Shown here: positions 8,494 to 16,543 of the stretch, one piece after another
Layout of the letters: each line of letters begins with the position of its first letter
Position numbering within the stretch: the stretch's first letter is position 1
NCBI GenBank assembly: GCA_945898205.1
Contig: CAMDHO010000015.1
Coordinates: 1-42,524, forward strand
Source: Chlamydia trachomatis
GTDB lineage: Bacteria; Chlamydiota; Chlamydiia; Chlamydiales; Rhabdochlamydiaceae
Direction of reading: 5' to 3'
DNA: 42,524 nt
The notes under the pieces: model-generated
Told to the model about the DNA's origin: nothing
Seen by the model: only the letters and a program-made list of their open reading frames with translations
The model's database searches: none
Position numbers and translations under genes: made by a program

Positions 8494-8519
8494 GCCTCTA
8501 CAAAAGTAGAGGCATTTTT
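8494..8519. terminator. Hairpin terminator between pgeF side and MFS gene
   Basis: An 8-bp perfect stem (GCCTCTAC / GTAGAGGC) with an AAAA loop is followed on the plus strand by ATTTTT. It sits immediately after the stop of the minus-strand MFS gene. The T tract favours plus-strand termination, but the stem could end transcription from both sides. Coordinates are accurate to about one base. Confidence 0.75.
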
Positions 8520-9746
8520 CTAATGGGCTTCTTTAGATAATTTATAGACGGGTTCCTTAATAGAGAAGGCTATCCAGAGAGAGATAAGAAATCCAATGGG
8601 GAAAATCATTAAGGCATATTGAAAATTATAGGTGCCATTAATGGATGCTTTATCAATTAAAAACCCAGTCAAAGGTTGGCCTATAAAAGCTAGGCCCATA
8701 ATGATTAAAGCTGCAAGTCCCATGGAAGTTCCTTGTAATTTAGGAGGGGAAGAGTCTGCAATCATGGGATATCCTAGAATTTGAGATGCGGAAAAGAATC
8801 CAAGGGAAAAAAATAGCGCAATCATAGTTAGAAGCGTAGGGGCTTGAATGGTCATAATCAAGAAAAAACTAACTAAACTTACTAGTGTTCCTGCAATCAT
8901 CCAAATTTTCTTTCTTTGAAAGAAGTCGCTTAGAAATCCATAGCAAGGAGATCCTACAATAGTGCCAAAGGAAATCATGCTGCTAATAAGAGAGGCGTTT
9001 AAAAGATCAAAATGAAGGACGTGAGTAAGATATAAATTTCCTATCATTGCACTGATAATCATAAGGGGTAAGTTAAGAAATCCTGTATAAAAACCACATT
9101 TCCAAATTTGAATGTTTGAAAAGGCTGGTTTTAAATTGGAAAGGAAAATCTTAATCGGAGTCTTTTCTATAGTAGAAGTCTCTAGTTTATTTTCCTCTAC
9201 AAAAATAAAATTAAGGACCCAAATAAGGCATCCAACAATCCCATCAAAAATAAGGGTTTTTTGCCATCCAAAACTCTCAGCCAGTAGAGTAAAGGGGACT
9301 TGAGCAAGGACTCCTCCTAAAAGACCGATAGTGATCATCACGCTCATAATCAAAGCACTTTTTTCTTTAAACCAGCTTTTAGCAAGACACATACAGCTTA
9401 AAAAACAAAAAGCATTGCCAATGCCGGATAAGAAATGAGATATGGCTGCTTGGGTAAATGTGGTAGATATAGCAAATCCGAAGGTTCCTATAATGCAAAG
9501 TCCAAGAGCGGCTAAGATTACCTTTTTAATAGGAACGCGGTCTAAAATTATGCCAGCAGGGATAAGAAAAATAACATCGGCTAAAAGGTAAGTGGAGCAA
9601 AGAGCCGAGAAATCTGTAGTTGATAATGAAAGATCTTTCATGACAAAAGAAGAGATGGCATTAAGCATGTGAAATTGGACGAGTTCATAAGAGAAAAAGC
9701 AAGCTGCTATAAGGCAAACTAGCCATCCTTTGGTTTTGTTTTTCAT
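8520..9746 (-). CDS. MFS transporter
   Basis: A 408-residue, 12-segment major facilitator. The loop after the second membrane segment has the family signature in the form DRVPIKK, and the matching loop in the second half reads SDFFQRKK, showing the usual two-fold repeat. Membrane segments are rich in Phe, Ile and Leu and the C-terminus is basic and cytosolic. The gene starts inside the end of tdk (ATGA-type four-base overlap), so the two are translated together. Intracellular bacteria such as Legionella and Coxiella use related MFS carriers to import amino acids or nucleosides; coupling to thymidine kinase makes nucleoside import an attractive but unproven guess. Confidence 0.85.
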   Translation of the reverse strand: MKNKTKGWLVCLIAACFFSYELVQFHMLNAISSFVMKDLSLSTTDFSALCSTYLLADVIFLIPAGIILDRVPIKKVILAALGLCIIGTFGFAISTTFTQAAISHFLSGIGNAFCFLSCMCLAKSWFKEKSALIMSVMITIGLLGGVLAQVPFTLLAESFGWQKTLIFDGIVGCLIWVLNFIFVEENKLETSTIEKTPIKIFLSNLKPAFSNIQIWKCGFYTGFLNLPLMIISAMIGNLYLTHVLHFDLLNASLISSMISFGTIVGSPCYGFLSDFFQRKKIWMIAGTLVSLVSFFLIMTIQAPTLLTMIALFFSLGFFSASQILGYPMIADSSPPKLQGTSMGLAALIIMGLAFIGQPLTGFLIDKASINGTYNFQYALMIFPIGFLISLWIAFSIKEPVYKLSKEAH

Positions 9747-10348
9747 ACATGCTCCAGGATGTGAGAAAATGTTTTATTGCTTTGGCGAAAATGTTTCATG
9801 CAGACGGAGATGTAACTTTCATTTCCACCTACTTGAAATTGATTTCCTTCTTCTACAGGATCGCCATTTTGATCAATTCGTATATTCATAGTAGCTTTTT
9901 TCCCGCAATGACAAATGGTTTTTATTTCGACCATTTCTTCTGCCCAGGCGAGTAGATAGCTACTAGCCTCAAAAGGTTCTCCTTTAAAGTCGGATCGAAG
10001 CCCATAACATAAAACAGGTAAATGAAGTTCACTTGTTATTTTTGTTAATTGTTTAATTTGTTCTTTTTTCAAGAAATGGACTTCGTCAATTAAAATACAT
10101 CGTAGATTTGGAAGGGTGTCTTTTTTTTGCAGTACATACTCAAAAAAATCCATTTGGTTATCAAATCCAATAGCCTCTTGCGTTAGGCCGATTCTAGAAT
10201 GAACTGCAGTTTTTCCAAAACGATCATCGATAGTGGGGGCAAAAAGTAGAACTTGCATTCCACGCTCAACATAGTTGTAGCTAGATTGTAGAAGGGTAGT
10301 ACTTTTTCCTGCATTCATGGCTGAATAATAAAAATAAAGTTTGGCCAT
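9743..10348 (-). CDS. tdk: Thymidine kinase
   Basis: A 201-residue type II thymidine kinase that phosphorylates thymidine with ATP for dTTP salvage. Visible motifs are the P-loop SAMNAGKST (residues 9-17), the Walker B-like ILIDEVHFL, and the zinc-site cysteines CHCGKKA with a second C-x-x-H pair near the end (CMKHF). Length is typical. ATG at 10348 is the start. Its 3' end overlaps the MFS gene by four bases, forming a two-gene operon read from 10348 to 8520. Confidence 0.95.
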   Translation of the reverse strand: MAKLYFYYSAMNAGKSTTLLQSSYNYVERGMQVLLFAPTIDDRFGKTAVHSRIGLTQEAIGFDNQMDFFEYVLQKKDTLPNLRCILIDEVHFLKKEQIKQLTKITSELHLPVLCYGLRSDFKGEPFEASSYLLAWAEEMVEIKTICHCGKKATMNIRIDQNGDPVEEGNQFQVGGNESYISVCMKHFRQSNKTFSHILEHV

Positions 10349-10411
10349 AAGAGTCCTGGTTTTTTTAAGCTATATCTTAATACATGATTTCCTTAATCCG
10401 CAGCAACAGAT

Positions 10412-10969
10412 TTATTTTTCTTCTGTTTCATTAAGGATTTTAAGTTGAGGGTATTTTTTAGCATACGAGTTTTTAACTTTGGCTTGGTATCCGCAACCTT
10501 TTAAAATTCTGGGAACCCCGAAAATTTCAATAATAGGCCAGCTTCGGCATACTTTAGGTCTGAAAAAATATCTGGAGCAGCTTCCGTTTTTTTTTAGATA
10601 TCGACAGCCCATAACAGTGATAGGCTTTCCTTCATATTCATAAGGATCTTTTGTTCTTGGGTAAAAACCGAAGACTTCTGTATGCCAAAAAAAAAGTAAT
10701 TTCCCCAAAAAGCCTTTAACTTCTGGAAGTAAAATGTAATGGCAACAATTTCCGCGTCTTTTACAAGTCCCAACTGGTTTAAAAGGAGGAGGAATAATCA
10801 ATCTTGCCGTTTTTTCTGCGGCGACTTCTAAATATAAAAAGGGTAAGATTAAAATTCGCAAAGACCAGCGGATCCAAGAGAAAAGTTTTTGTTTCGGAAT
10901 ACCATCTATAGGATCTTCAGGTGGCTCTGTAGCATTTTCTGCAGCTGCAAGTATGTCATTTAAGTCCAT
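10412..10969 (-). CDS. YkgJ family cysteine-cluster protein
   Basis: A 185-residue protein with the conserved cysteine pattern of the YkgJ/UPF0153 family: CKRRGNCC, then GCRYL, GSCSRYFFRPKVC and a final cysteine near the C-terminus. These cysteines are thought to bind zinc or an iron-sulfur cluster. An N-terminal segment (LRILILPFLYLEVAAE) is hydrophobic and may associate with the membrane. It lies just upstream of tdk on the same strand, 63 bases away, and diverges from speE. The biochemical role of the family is not established. Confidence 0.8.
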   Translation of the reverse strand: MDLNDILAAAENATEPPEDPIDGIPKQKLFSWIRWSLRILILPFLYLEVAAEKTARLIIPPPFKPVGTCKRRGNCCHYILLPEVKGFLGKLLFFWHTEVFGFYPRTKDPYEYEGKPITVMGCRYLKKNGSCSRYFFRPKVCRSWPIIEIFGVPRILKGCGYQAKVKNSYAKKYPQLKILNETEEK

Positions 10970-11097
10970 GATGTTTTCTCAACTTTTCTGAAAGGTATTG
11001 ATGGTTTTACGTGTTTATATGAGATAGATTTAAATATAAAGCTAAATTAAATTTACGAGAATGTATTTTTTTAATATGACAATTTGAGGAAAAGAAA

Positions 11098-12030
11098 ATG
11101 TCTTTAGTGATAGATAAAAACTTAATAAAAAAAGTCTGCACCTTCGGAGTGTTATTTGTAAGTTATCTTGCTGCAGAAATTTATCAAGAGAGCTTGCACC
11201 AAGGGTGGGGGCAATATTTTAATGTGGAAGAGACTTTTTTTGAAGAAAAAACAGCTGTGCAACATATGATCTTATTTCAATCAGCTGTGTGGGGGCGGGT
11301 TCTTGCTTTAGATGGAGTGATACAAACAACAGAAAAAGATGAATTTGTATATCATGAAATGCTCGCTCATGTCCCTATTGTCTCTCATGGGAATGTAAAA
11401 AAGGTTCTGGTCATCGGAGGCGGGGATGGGGGGCTTATTCGCGAAGTACTTCGACACAAAAATGTAGAAAAAGTGACTTTAGTGGAAATTGACTCCTCGG
11501 TAATCGAATTTTCAAAACACTATCTTCCTATGCTTTCAAAAGGGGCCTTTGAAAATGCAAGGTTAGAAGTTCTCATAGAAGATGGCACCCAATTTGTAAA
11601 AGAGACAGATGAGCAATATGATGTGATTTTATGTGATTCTACAGATCCAATAGGCCCAGGCGCGGTTTTATTTACTTCTGAATTTTATGGGGATTGTAAA
11701 AAGATATTAACTCCTAAAGGGGTTTTTGTTTGCCAAAGCGGCGTGCCAACATTGCAAAAAGAAGAATTTAAAAAGACTTATCAAAATTTGAATGACCATT
11801 TTCAAGATGTAGGATTTTATTTGGCAGTTATTCCAACCTATGTAGGTGGGCATATGGCACTTGGATGGGCTACAGATGACAAAGATACCCGCCAGCTGTC
11901 TTTGGAAGAATTAAATCGAAGAATGGATCAAATTTCAGGAGAAATGCAGTATTATACACCTGAAGTTCATAAAGCGAGCTTTGCTCTTCCTCAATTTATG
12001 CAAAAAATCTTAATAAGTGAGATTGATTAA
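11098..12030 (+). CDS. speE: Spermidine synthase with N-terminal hydrophobic extension
   Basis: A 310-residue aminopropyltransferase that makes spermidine from putrescine and decarboxylated AdoMet. The core begins near residue 36 and includes the SAM-binding GGGDGG (107-112), acidic VEID and the catalytic-site segment DSTDPIGPG (180-188). Unlike usual SpeE proteins, it starts with about 30 extra residues: lysines at 7, 11 and 12, then a hydrophobic run (VCTFGVLFVSYLAAE) resembling a signal peptide or membrane anchor. Start ATG 11098 has a good ribosome binding site (GAGGAAAAG), so the extension is probably real. The gene converges on speD with a four-base overlap of stops. Confidence 0.93.
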   Translation: MSLVIDKNLIKKVCTFGVLFVSYLAAEIYQESLHQGWGQYFNVEETFFEEKTAVQHMILFQSAVWGRVLALDGVIQTTEKDEFVYHEMLAHVPIVSHGNVKKVLVIGGGDGGLIREVLRHKNVEKVTLVEIDSSVIEFSKHYLPMLSKGAFENARLEVLIEDGTQFVKETDEQYDVILCDSTDPIGPGAVLFTSEFYGDCKKILTPKGVFVCQSGVPTLQKEEFKKTYQNLNDHFQDVGFYLAVIPTYVGGHMALGWATDDKDTRQLSLEELNRRMDQISGEMQYYTPEVHKASFALPQFMQKILISEID

Positions 12031-12458
12031 ATGTCATCGATTGTTTGATGTCTTATTAAAATTTTTTTATTTATATGAGTTGGAGTTAAATAAGAACTTA
12101 AAGAGGCGTGAAACCGTTCGTAACTACAGAGGTCTCCGCAAGTAAATAGGTCTATAAAGCAAGATGCATATTCCGGATATGTGTGGATGCTAGCATGGCT
12201 TTCAGAAAGTAGAAAGACCATGGTCATGCCGTCTCCTGGAAATAGATAAGAACTGGAGTTCAAAATAGTGGCTCCGGATTCTTTTATCGCTTGTTCCATA
12301 GCTTGAACTAATGAGTCGGTGTCACATAAGGCCGACATGTTGCATCCAGTGTAGCTAGCGATGAAATGTTGGCCTTTAAAATCATGAACCTCTTCAGAAA
12401 AACAGAGAGAGGTAAAAGCTAGGAAAAAAAATATTTTTTTTATGAAACTGAAAATCAC
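12027..12458 (-). CDS. speD: S-adenosylmethionine decarboxylase proenzyme with signal peptide
   Basis: A 143-residue class 1B AdoMet decarboxylase, which self-cleaves to form a pyruvoyl cofactor and supplies the aminopropyl donor for spermidine. The processing and active-site region SESHASIHTYPE gives Ser87 (pyruvoyl precursor), His92 and, in FTCG, Cys107; the spacings match the Thermotoga enzyme (63, 68, 83). Upstream of the core is MIFSFIKKIFFFLAF followed by TSLCFSEE, a textbook signal peptide with likely cleavage near residue 21. The start is GTG 12458 with AAGGA about five bases before; no later start exists before the core, so the signal peptide is not an annotation artefact. Export of this enzyme is unusual. 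Confidence 0.92.
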   Translation of the reverse strand: MIFSFIKKIFFFLAFTSLCFSEEVHDFKGQHFIASYTGCNMSALCDTDSLVQAMEQAIKESGATILNSSSYLFPGDGMTMVFLLSESHASIHTYPEYASCFIDLFTCGDLCSYERFHASLSSYLTPTHINKKILIRHQTIDDI

Positions 12459-12558
12459 AATATTCCTTAGGTGATAATTTTTTTAGATTTAGAGGATTGA
12501 TTATTAGCTGAATAAGCAATGTAAAGTCGCAAATATTATTTGTGGGGGGCAATAACTT

Positions 12559-12631
12559 TCAAGAAAAATCTTGTTTTTTTAACGAGAAGGTTGCATTTAA
12601 GCATTAAAGGAGGATCAAATTTTATTTGATC
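12559..12631 (+). promoter_or_regulatory. Leader with two small hairpins
   Basis: Upstream of the gene at 12671 there is CAAGA-AAAA-TCTTG followed by seven T (12560-12580), shaped like a weak intrinsic terminator, and GATCAAAT-TTT-ATTTGATC (12613-12631), which sits directly after an unused AAAGGAGG ribosome-binding sequence. No plus-strand gene lies close upstream to need a terminator, so this may be an attenuating or translation-modulating leader. Function is speculative. Confidence 0.3.
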
Positions 12632-12670
12632 TTTAAAAAAAGCTTACAAAAAAACAAAGGAGTAGATTGT

Positions 12671-13174
12671 ATGAAAAAGTGTATGTTCATTTTTTTATGT
12701 GTTGTAACTAGTGGTTTTCAAGAGATGTACGCAGACAACGCATCGAATTATGCAGGATCTCTAAATAGAGAAATCCCCATTGTGTCTTCGGTGGGTCCAT
12801 TGGCTGTTGCGAATCTTAAGTTGAATTATCAAGGAAATGTAATTGTCGCTCGTAGCGGTGAAAAGATTTTTAGTACGTTGAATTTTTCTTGTGAAACTCC
12901 TTTTGTAACCCCTAATTCCTTATATCAAATTGTAGTTGGGTATGATGAAATTGGACCACAAAAGTGTATTCTTAACGAATTAGGCTATCAAATCGAAGGA
13001 AAAGAGGGCATTCTCTCCTTTTTTTGTGAAGCCCCTTCGACTCCAGGTATTTATGAAGTTCAATGTCATATGTCTTCAGCAAGCTCTTCAGTAGAAGCCT
13101 TGCAAAAATGGTGGGATCAACCAATGGGAGATCATAATGAGAAAGTAACAATAGGTAGAATTATTGTAAAATAG
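12671..13174 (+). CDS. Secreted protein, Ig-like beta fold, unknown
   Basis: A 167-residue protein; I chose ATG 12671 because AAAGGAG precedes it by eight bases and it opens a signal peptide (MKKCMFIFLCVVTSGF, cleavage near YADN). An upstream TTG at 12626 would bury that signal peptide. The mature part alternates short beta-strand-like stretches (IVSSVGPLAVANLKL, VIVARSGEKIFSTLNF, IYEVQCHMSS) and has three or four cysteines suited to extracytoplasmic disulfides. This suggests a small beta-sandwich, perhaps periplasmic or surface-located. No family recognised. It stands alone, between speD (opposite strand) and the S9 peptidase. Confidence 0.65.
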   Translation: MKKCMFIFLCVVTSGFQEMYADNASNYAGSLNREIPIVSSVGPLAVANLKLNYQGNVIVARSGEKIFSTLNFSCETPFVTPNSLYQIVVGYDEIGPQKCILNELGYQIEGKEGILSFFCEAPSTPGIYEVQCHMSSASSSVEALQKWWDQPMGDHNEKVTIGRIIVK

Positions 13175-13236
13175 TGACTGTTTTTGTTATGCTATCTTAA
13201 AAAAGGGAATCCACCCTTATTTAGAGGCAAGATATT

Positions 13237-15072
13237 ATGGAAGCGTGGGAGTCTTCGATAGGGGTGGATATTGTTGTATCGGCTCAAAGTTCTTTCCAAG
13301 AACTGCACGTCGATGGAGATTGTGTTTTTTGGATAGAATCAAGACCCCTTGAAAAGGGGAGGCGGGCGCTAATGAAAAAAGAAGGAGACGATGCTCTTTT
13401 CGAGCTATTTCCTTCTATGAGCATTCAATCTAAAGTTCATGAGTATGGTGGTGGGGCTTTTTTTTCTAAGGAAGGATTGCTTGTTTTTTTTGACATTAAA
13501 ACTTGTTCCTTATTCTTTCAAATAGACGGAAGTGAGCCGACATGCTTGGCGAAAGATCCTTTAAAGCGATGGGCCAATTTTTGTTTCTCTCCTGATTTAA
13601 AAGATATGATCTGCATTTGTGAAGATCACAGTGAAAATGAACTATTAAACTACCTAGTAACTTTTAATCTTTTAACAGGTGCTGAAAAGATAATTCATAG
13701 AGGATTTGATTTTTATGCGTCCCCTCAATGGAGTCCAGATGGAAAAAAGATAGCTTTTGTATCTTGGAATTTTCCTCATATGCCGTGGGATGAGAGCTTA
13801 TTAAAAATAATATCTTGGGAAGATTGTGATGAACTTTTTTCCATCGGAGGAATAGAAGAATCTATTACTCAATTTATTTGGATTTCTCGAGAAAAAATTA
13901 TTTTTGCATCGGATCGAAATGGTTTTTCGAACTTGTATTTTTGGACTCCGGAGGGAGAAACCCTTCTTTATAAAAAAGATGCAGATTTTTCTTCTCCTCT
14001 CTGGGTTTTAGGAAAAAAAGATTTTGATTTTTTTTACTCTGAAGGAAAAAAGTGTTTAATTGTAAGTATTTGTGAAAAAGCAATAGATTCTTTGGCTGTT
14101 TTAGAAATAGAAACACGAAAATTACATAAATTAGAAATTCCCTATACAGTCATAGATTCTTTAGATGTGGGCTCAAAGGGAATCTATTTTATAGGCGGAT
14201 CAGATGTCATTCCTTTATCTTTAGTTTTTTTAGATATCAAAACATTTAAGTGCGAAGTAATAGTGTCTAGTTCGGAGTGTCCTGAACATTTAATGCCTTT
14301 TATTTCTAAAGCAAAGGAACTATCTACAGTTTCTTCTTTAGATGGTCAAAAAATTTTTGGATTTCTTTACCTTCCCAAAAATCCTGAGTATGAAAGTCAA
14401 ATTCCCCCGCCTTTAATTATAAAATGCCATTCGGGTCCTACAGCGCATGTTCAGCCTCTTTTAAATTGGAATATACAGTTTTGGACAAGTCGAGGATTTG
14501 CTCTATTGGACGTTAATTATAGAGGAAGCACCGGCTTTGGTCGAAAATATCAAAAAGCATTGAATCATAATTGGGGTCTTTTAGATGCACAAGATTGTCT
14601 AGATTTAGCTCGTTGTCTTGTCGAGGCTTCACAAGTAGATGGGGATGCTCTTTTTGCAAAAGGTGGAAGCTCCGGAGGTTTTACGGCCCTTTGTATAGCA
14701 TCTATTTCCCCTGAGTTAAAAGGCTGTATCAGCGCGTATGGAGTAACAGATCTTTGCTTGTTAGCTAAAGAGACTCATAAATTTGAACGTTATTATTTAG
14801 ATTCTTTGATCGGTGATTATGAGGAGTTTTCCCTTAGATATATTTCAAGATCTCCGATTCATCGAGCGGGTCAAATTACATGCCCCACACTTTTTGTGCA
14901 CGGGGATCAAGACTTTGTTGTCCCCTTGACTCAAGCAATTGAACTACAGAAGAAATTACCTTTATCGGAACTTATAGTATTTCAAGGTGAAGGGCATGGA
15001 TTTCAAAGGGCAGAGACAATTAAATCTTATTTAGAGGCAGAGCTTGCTTTTTATAAGAGAATTTTGAATTAA
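13237..15072 (+). CDS. S9 family serine peptidase (prolyl oligopeptidase-like)
   Basis: A 611-residue peptidase with an N-terminal beta-propeller (SPQWSPDGKKIAFVSW and similar blades, roughly residues 20-340) and a C-terminal alpha/beta-hydrolase domain. The catalytic triad is visible: Ser479 in GGSSGG (476-481), Asp559 in HGDQDFVVP and His587 in EGHGF. The resemblance is to acylaminoacyl peptidase or dipeptidyl peptidase-like S9C enzymes that trim short peptides entering the propeller. No signal peptide is present, so it is likely cytosolic and may process peptides imported from the host. The trx fusion gene follows after 29 bases with its own ribosome binding site, probably the same transcript. 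Confidence 0.9.
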   Translation: MEAWESSIGVDIVVSAQSSFQELHVDGDCVFWIESRPLEKGRRALMKKEGDDALFELFPSMSIQSKVHEYGGGAFFSKEGLLVFFDIKTCSLFFQIDGSEPTCLAKDPLKRWANFCFSPDLKDMICICEDHSENELLNYLVTFNLLTGAEKIIHRGFDFYASPQWSPDGKKIAFVSWNFPHMPWDESLLKIISWEDCDELFSIGGIEESITQFIWISREKIIFASDRNGFSNLYFWTPEGETLLYKKDADFSSPLWVLGKKDFDFFYSEGKKCLIVSICEKAIDSLAVLEIETRKLHKLEIPYTVIDSLDVGSKGIYFIGGSDVIPLSLVFLDIKTFKCEVIVSSSECPEHLMPFISKAKELSTVSSLDGQKIFGFLYLPKNPEYESQIPPPLIIKCHSGPTAHVQPLLNWNIQFWTSRGFALLDVNYRGSTGFGRKYQKALNHNWGLLDAQDCLDLARCLVEASQVDGDALFAKGGSSGGFTALCIASISPELKGCISAYGVTDLCLLAKETHKFERYYLDSLIGDYEEFSLRYISRSPIHRAGQITCPTLFVHGDQDFVVPLTQAIELQKKLPLSELIVFQGEGHGFQRAETIKSYLEAELAFYKRILN

Positions 15073-15101
15073 GAAATTTCCAGTTATATAGGAGAAAAGC
15101 C

Positions 15102-16496
15102 GTGAACCTTTTTATGAGCCTTAAAGGCTTAGTTTGTTTTTTTTGTTTATTTTTCATGTCTTTAGGTCATTCTGAGTCGGTTACAGTTCAAAAAGTAGAT
15201 GTTGTGGTTTTAGGTGGTGGGGCAGCGGGTCTTACATCAGGTATTTATCTTGGAAGGGCTGGTTTTTCTACTCTTGTTTTAGATGGGCCTAATCCAGGAG
15301 GCGCTATTACCCAATCTAATATGGTATATAATTGGCCAGGATATAAAGAGATTAGTGGATTAGAGTTAATGGATCAATTAAGAGGGCAAGCTGAAAAAAA
15401 TGGGGCTGTCTTATGTGAAGAAAAATTAGTGTCGGCTAATTTGTCTCAACATCCTTTTTCTTTCACAGTGCAAAATGTATATGATAAATCAAAGAAAAGA
15501 CAAATTATCGCCGATGCTTGTATTATAGCAATGGGGGCTGAGGCAAAGAGATTGGAAGTTGCGGGAGAAAAAACCTATTGGTCTAAAGGGGTGTATACCT
15601 GTGCAGTTTGCGATGGAGCTCTTTATAAAGATAAACTAGTTGCTGTCGTAGGAGGAGGGGATGCCGCCTTATTAGAAGCTGATTATTTAGCTGGTATTGC
15701 AAAAAAGGTGTATGTTTTTAATCGTAAAGACAAATTTAAGGGCGTTGAAAAGGTTCGAGGGAAGAAACTTTTTGAGTTGCCGAATGTCGAAGTCCTTTAT
15801 AATGTAAGCGTAAAAGAAATTAAGGGAAATGGTTCTTTGCTAGAGTCTGTAACCTTATTAGGAAACAATGGAGATCATAGTGAAATTAAACTGGATGCTC
15901 TTTTTTTAGCGATAGGAGCAACTCCGAATACTCAGTTTTTTTCTAAAGAACTTCAATTGGATTCTCTTGGATATGTTGTTTTAAAAAAGGGATGTGAAAC
16001 ATCTATTCCAGGTGTATTTGCAGCGGGAGATGTGGCGGATCCTATTTTTAAGCAAGCTATTATTGCGAGTGGGGATGGTGCTAAAGCCGCTATGCAAGCA
16101 ATTGATTATTTACAGCTTGTCTCTTTAAAAAAGGCAGCTCCTATAGAGATCTCTGTAAAAAAAGAAGAGGGTATATCAAAGGTTATAGAGATAAGTTCTC
16201 TTTCTCAGCTTAAAGAAATTGTCACTAAAAATAAACAGCTTATTCTTTTAGATTTTTATGCAACTTGGTGTGGGCCTTGCCGTTATCTTGGAAAATTTAT
16301 GGACCAATGGGCTAAAGAATTACAGGGGAAAGCAATTATTTGTAAGGTAAATGTAGATCTAGCAGGGGATATTGCTATGCGATATAAAGTACAGTCTATG
16401 CCAACATTTGTTATTCTCGATGTTGAAGGAAAAGAAATTGCAAGAAAAGTTGGAATAGATGAGATTACTCAATACATAAATCAGATTAAAAAGTAA
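15102..16496 (+). CDS. Exported thioredoxin reductase-thioredoxin fusion
   Basis: A 464-residue fusion. Residues 1-25 form a signal peptide-like segment (MNLFMSLKGLVCFFCLFFM, then SLGHSES). Then comes a TrxB domain: FAD motif GGGAAGL (38-44), redox pair CAVC (167-170), NADPH motif GGGDAALLEA and the C-terminal FAD motif FAAGDVAD. After a linker near 345-365, a thioredoxin domain carries WCGPC (389-393) and the cis-proline segment SMPTFV. Fused reductase-thioredoxin proteins (NTRC type) are known in plants, cyanobacteria and some bacteria, normally without export signals. Start is GTG 15102 with AGGAG seven bases upstream; the next start, ATG at codon 5, keeps the signal peptide. How NADPH would be supplied outside the cytosol is unclear. 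Confidence 0.92.
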   Translation: MNLFMSLKGLVCFFCLFFMSLGHSESVTVQKVDVVVLGGGAAGLTSGIYLGRAGFSTLVLDGPNPGGAITQSNMVYNWPGYKEISGLELMDQLRGQAEKNGAVLCEEKLVSANLSQHPFSFTVQNVYDKSKKRQIIADACIIAMGAEAKRLEVAGEKTYWSKGVYTCAVCDGALYKDKLVAVVGGGDAALLEADYLAGIAKKVYVFNRKDKFKGVEKVRGKKLFELPNVEVLYNVSVKEIKGNGSLLESVTLLGNNGDHSEIKLDALFLAIGATPNTQFFSKELQLDSLGYVVLKKGCETSIPGVFAAGDVADPIFKQAIIASGDGAKAAMQAIDYLQLVSLKKAAPIEISVKKEEGISKVIEISSLSQLKEIVTKNKQLILLDFYATWCGPCRYLGKFMDQWAKELQGKAIICKVNVDLAGDIAMRYKVQSMPTFVILDVEGKEIARKVGIDEITQYINQIKK

Positions 16497-16512
16497 AAGT
16501 GGAATTGAAACT

Positions 16513-16536
16513 AGTGCGCAGGAGACCCTGCGCACT
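16513..16536. terminator. Bidirectional hairpin between convergent genes
   Basis: A perfect 10-bp stem, AGTGCGCAGG / CCTGCGCACT, with a four-base loop lies between the ends of the trx fusion (16496) and the minus-strand barrel gene (16544). There is no clean T tract on either side, but the position and stability favour a shared terminator. Confidence 0.7.
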
Positions 16537-16543
16537 GAGATTC

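Noticed and set aside
12626-12670. Upstream TTG start for the small secreted protein
   Set aside because: It would place 15 polar residues before the signal peptide; ATG 12671 has its own AAAGGAG.
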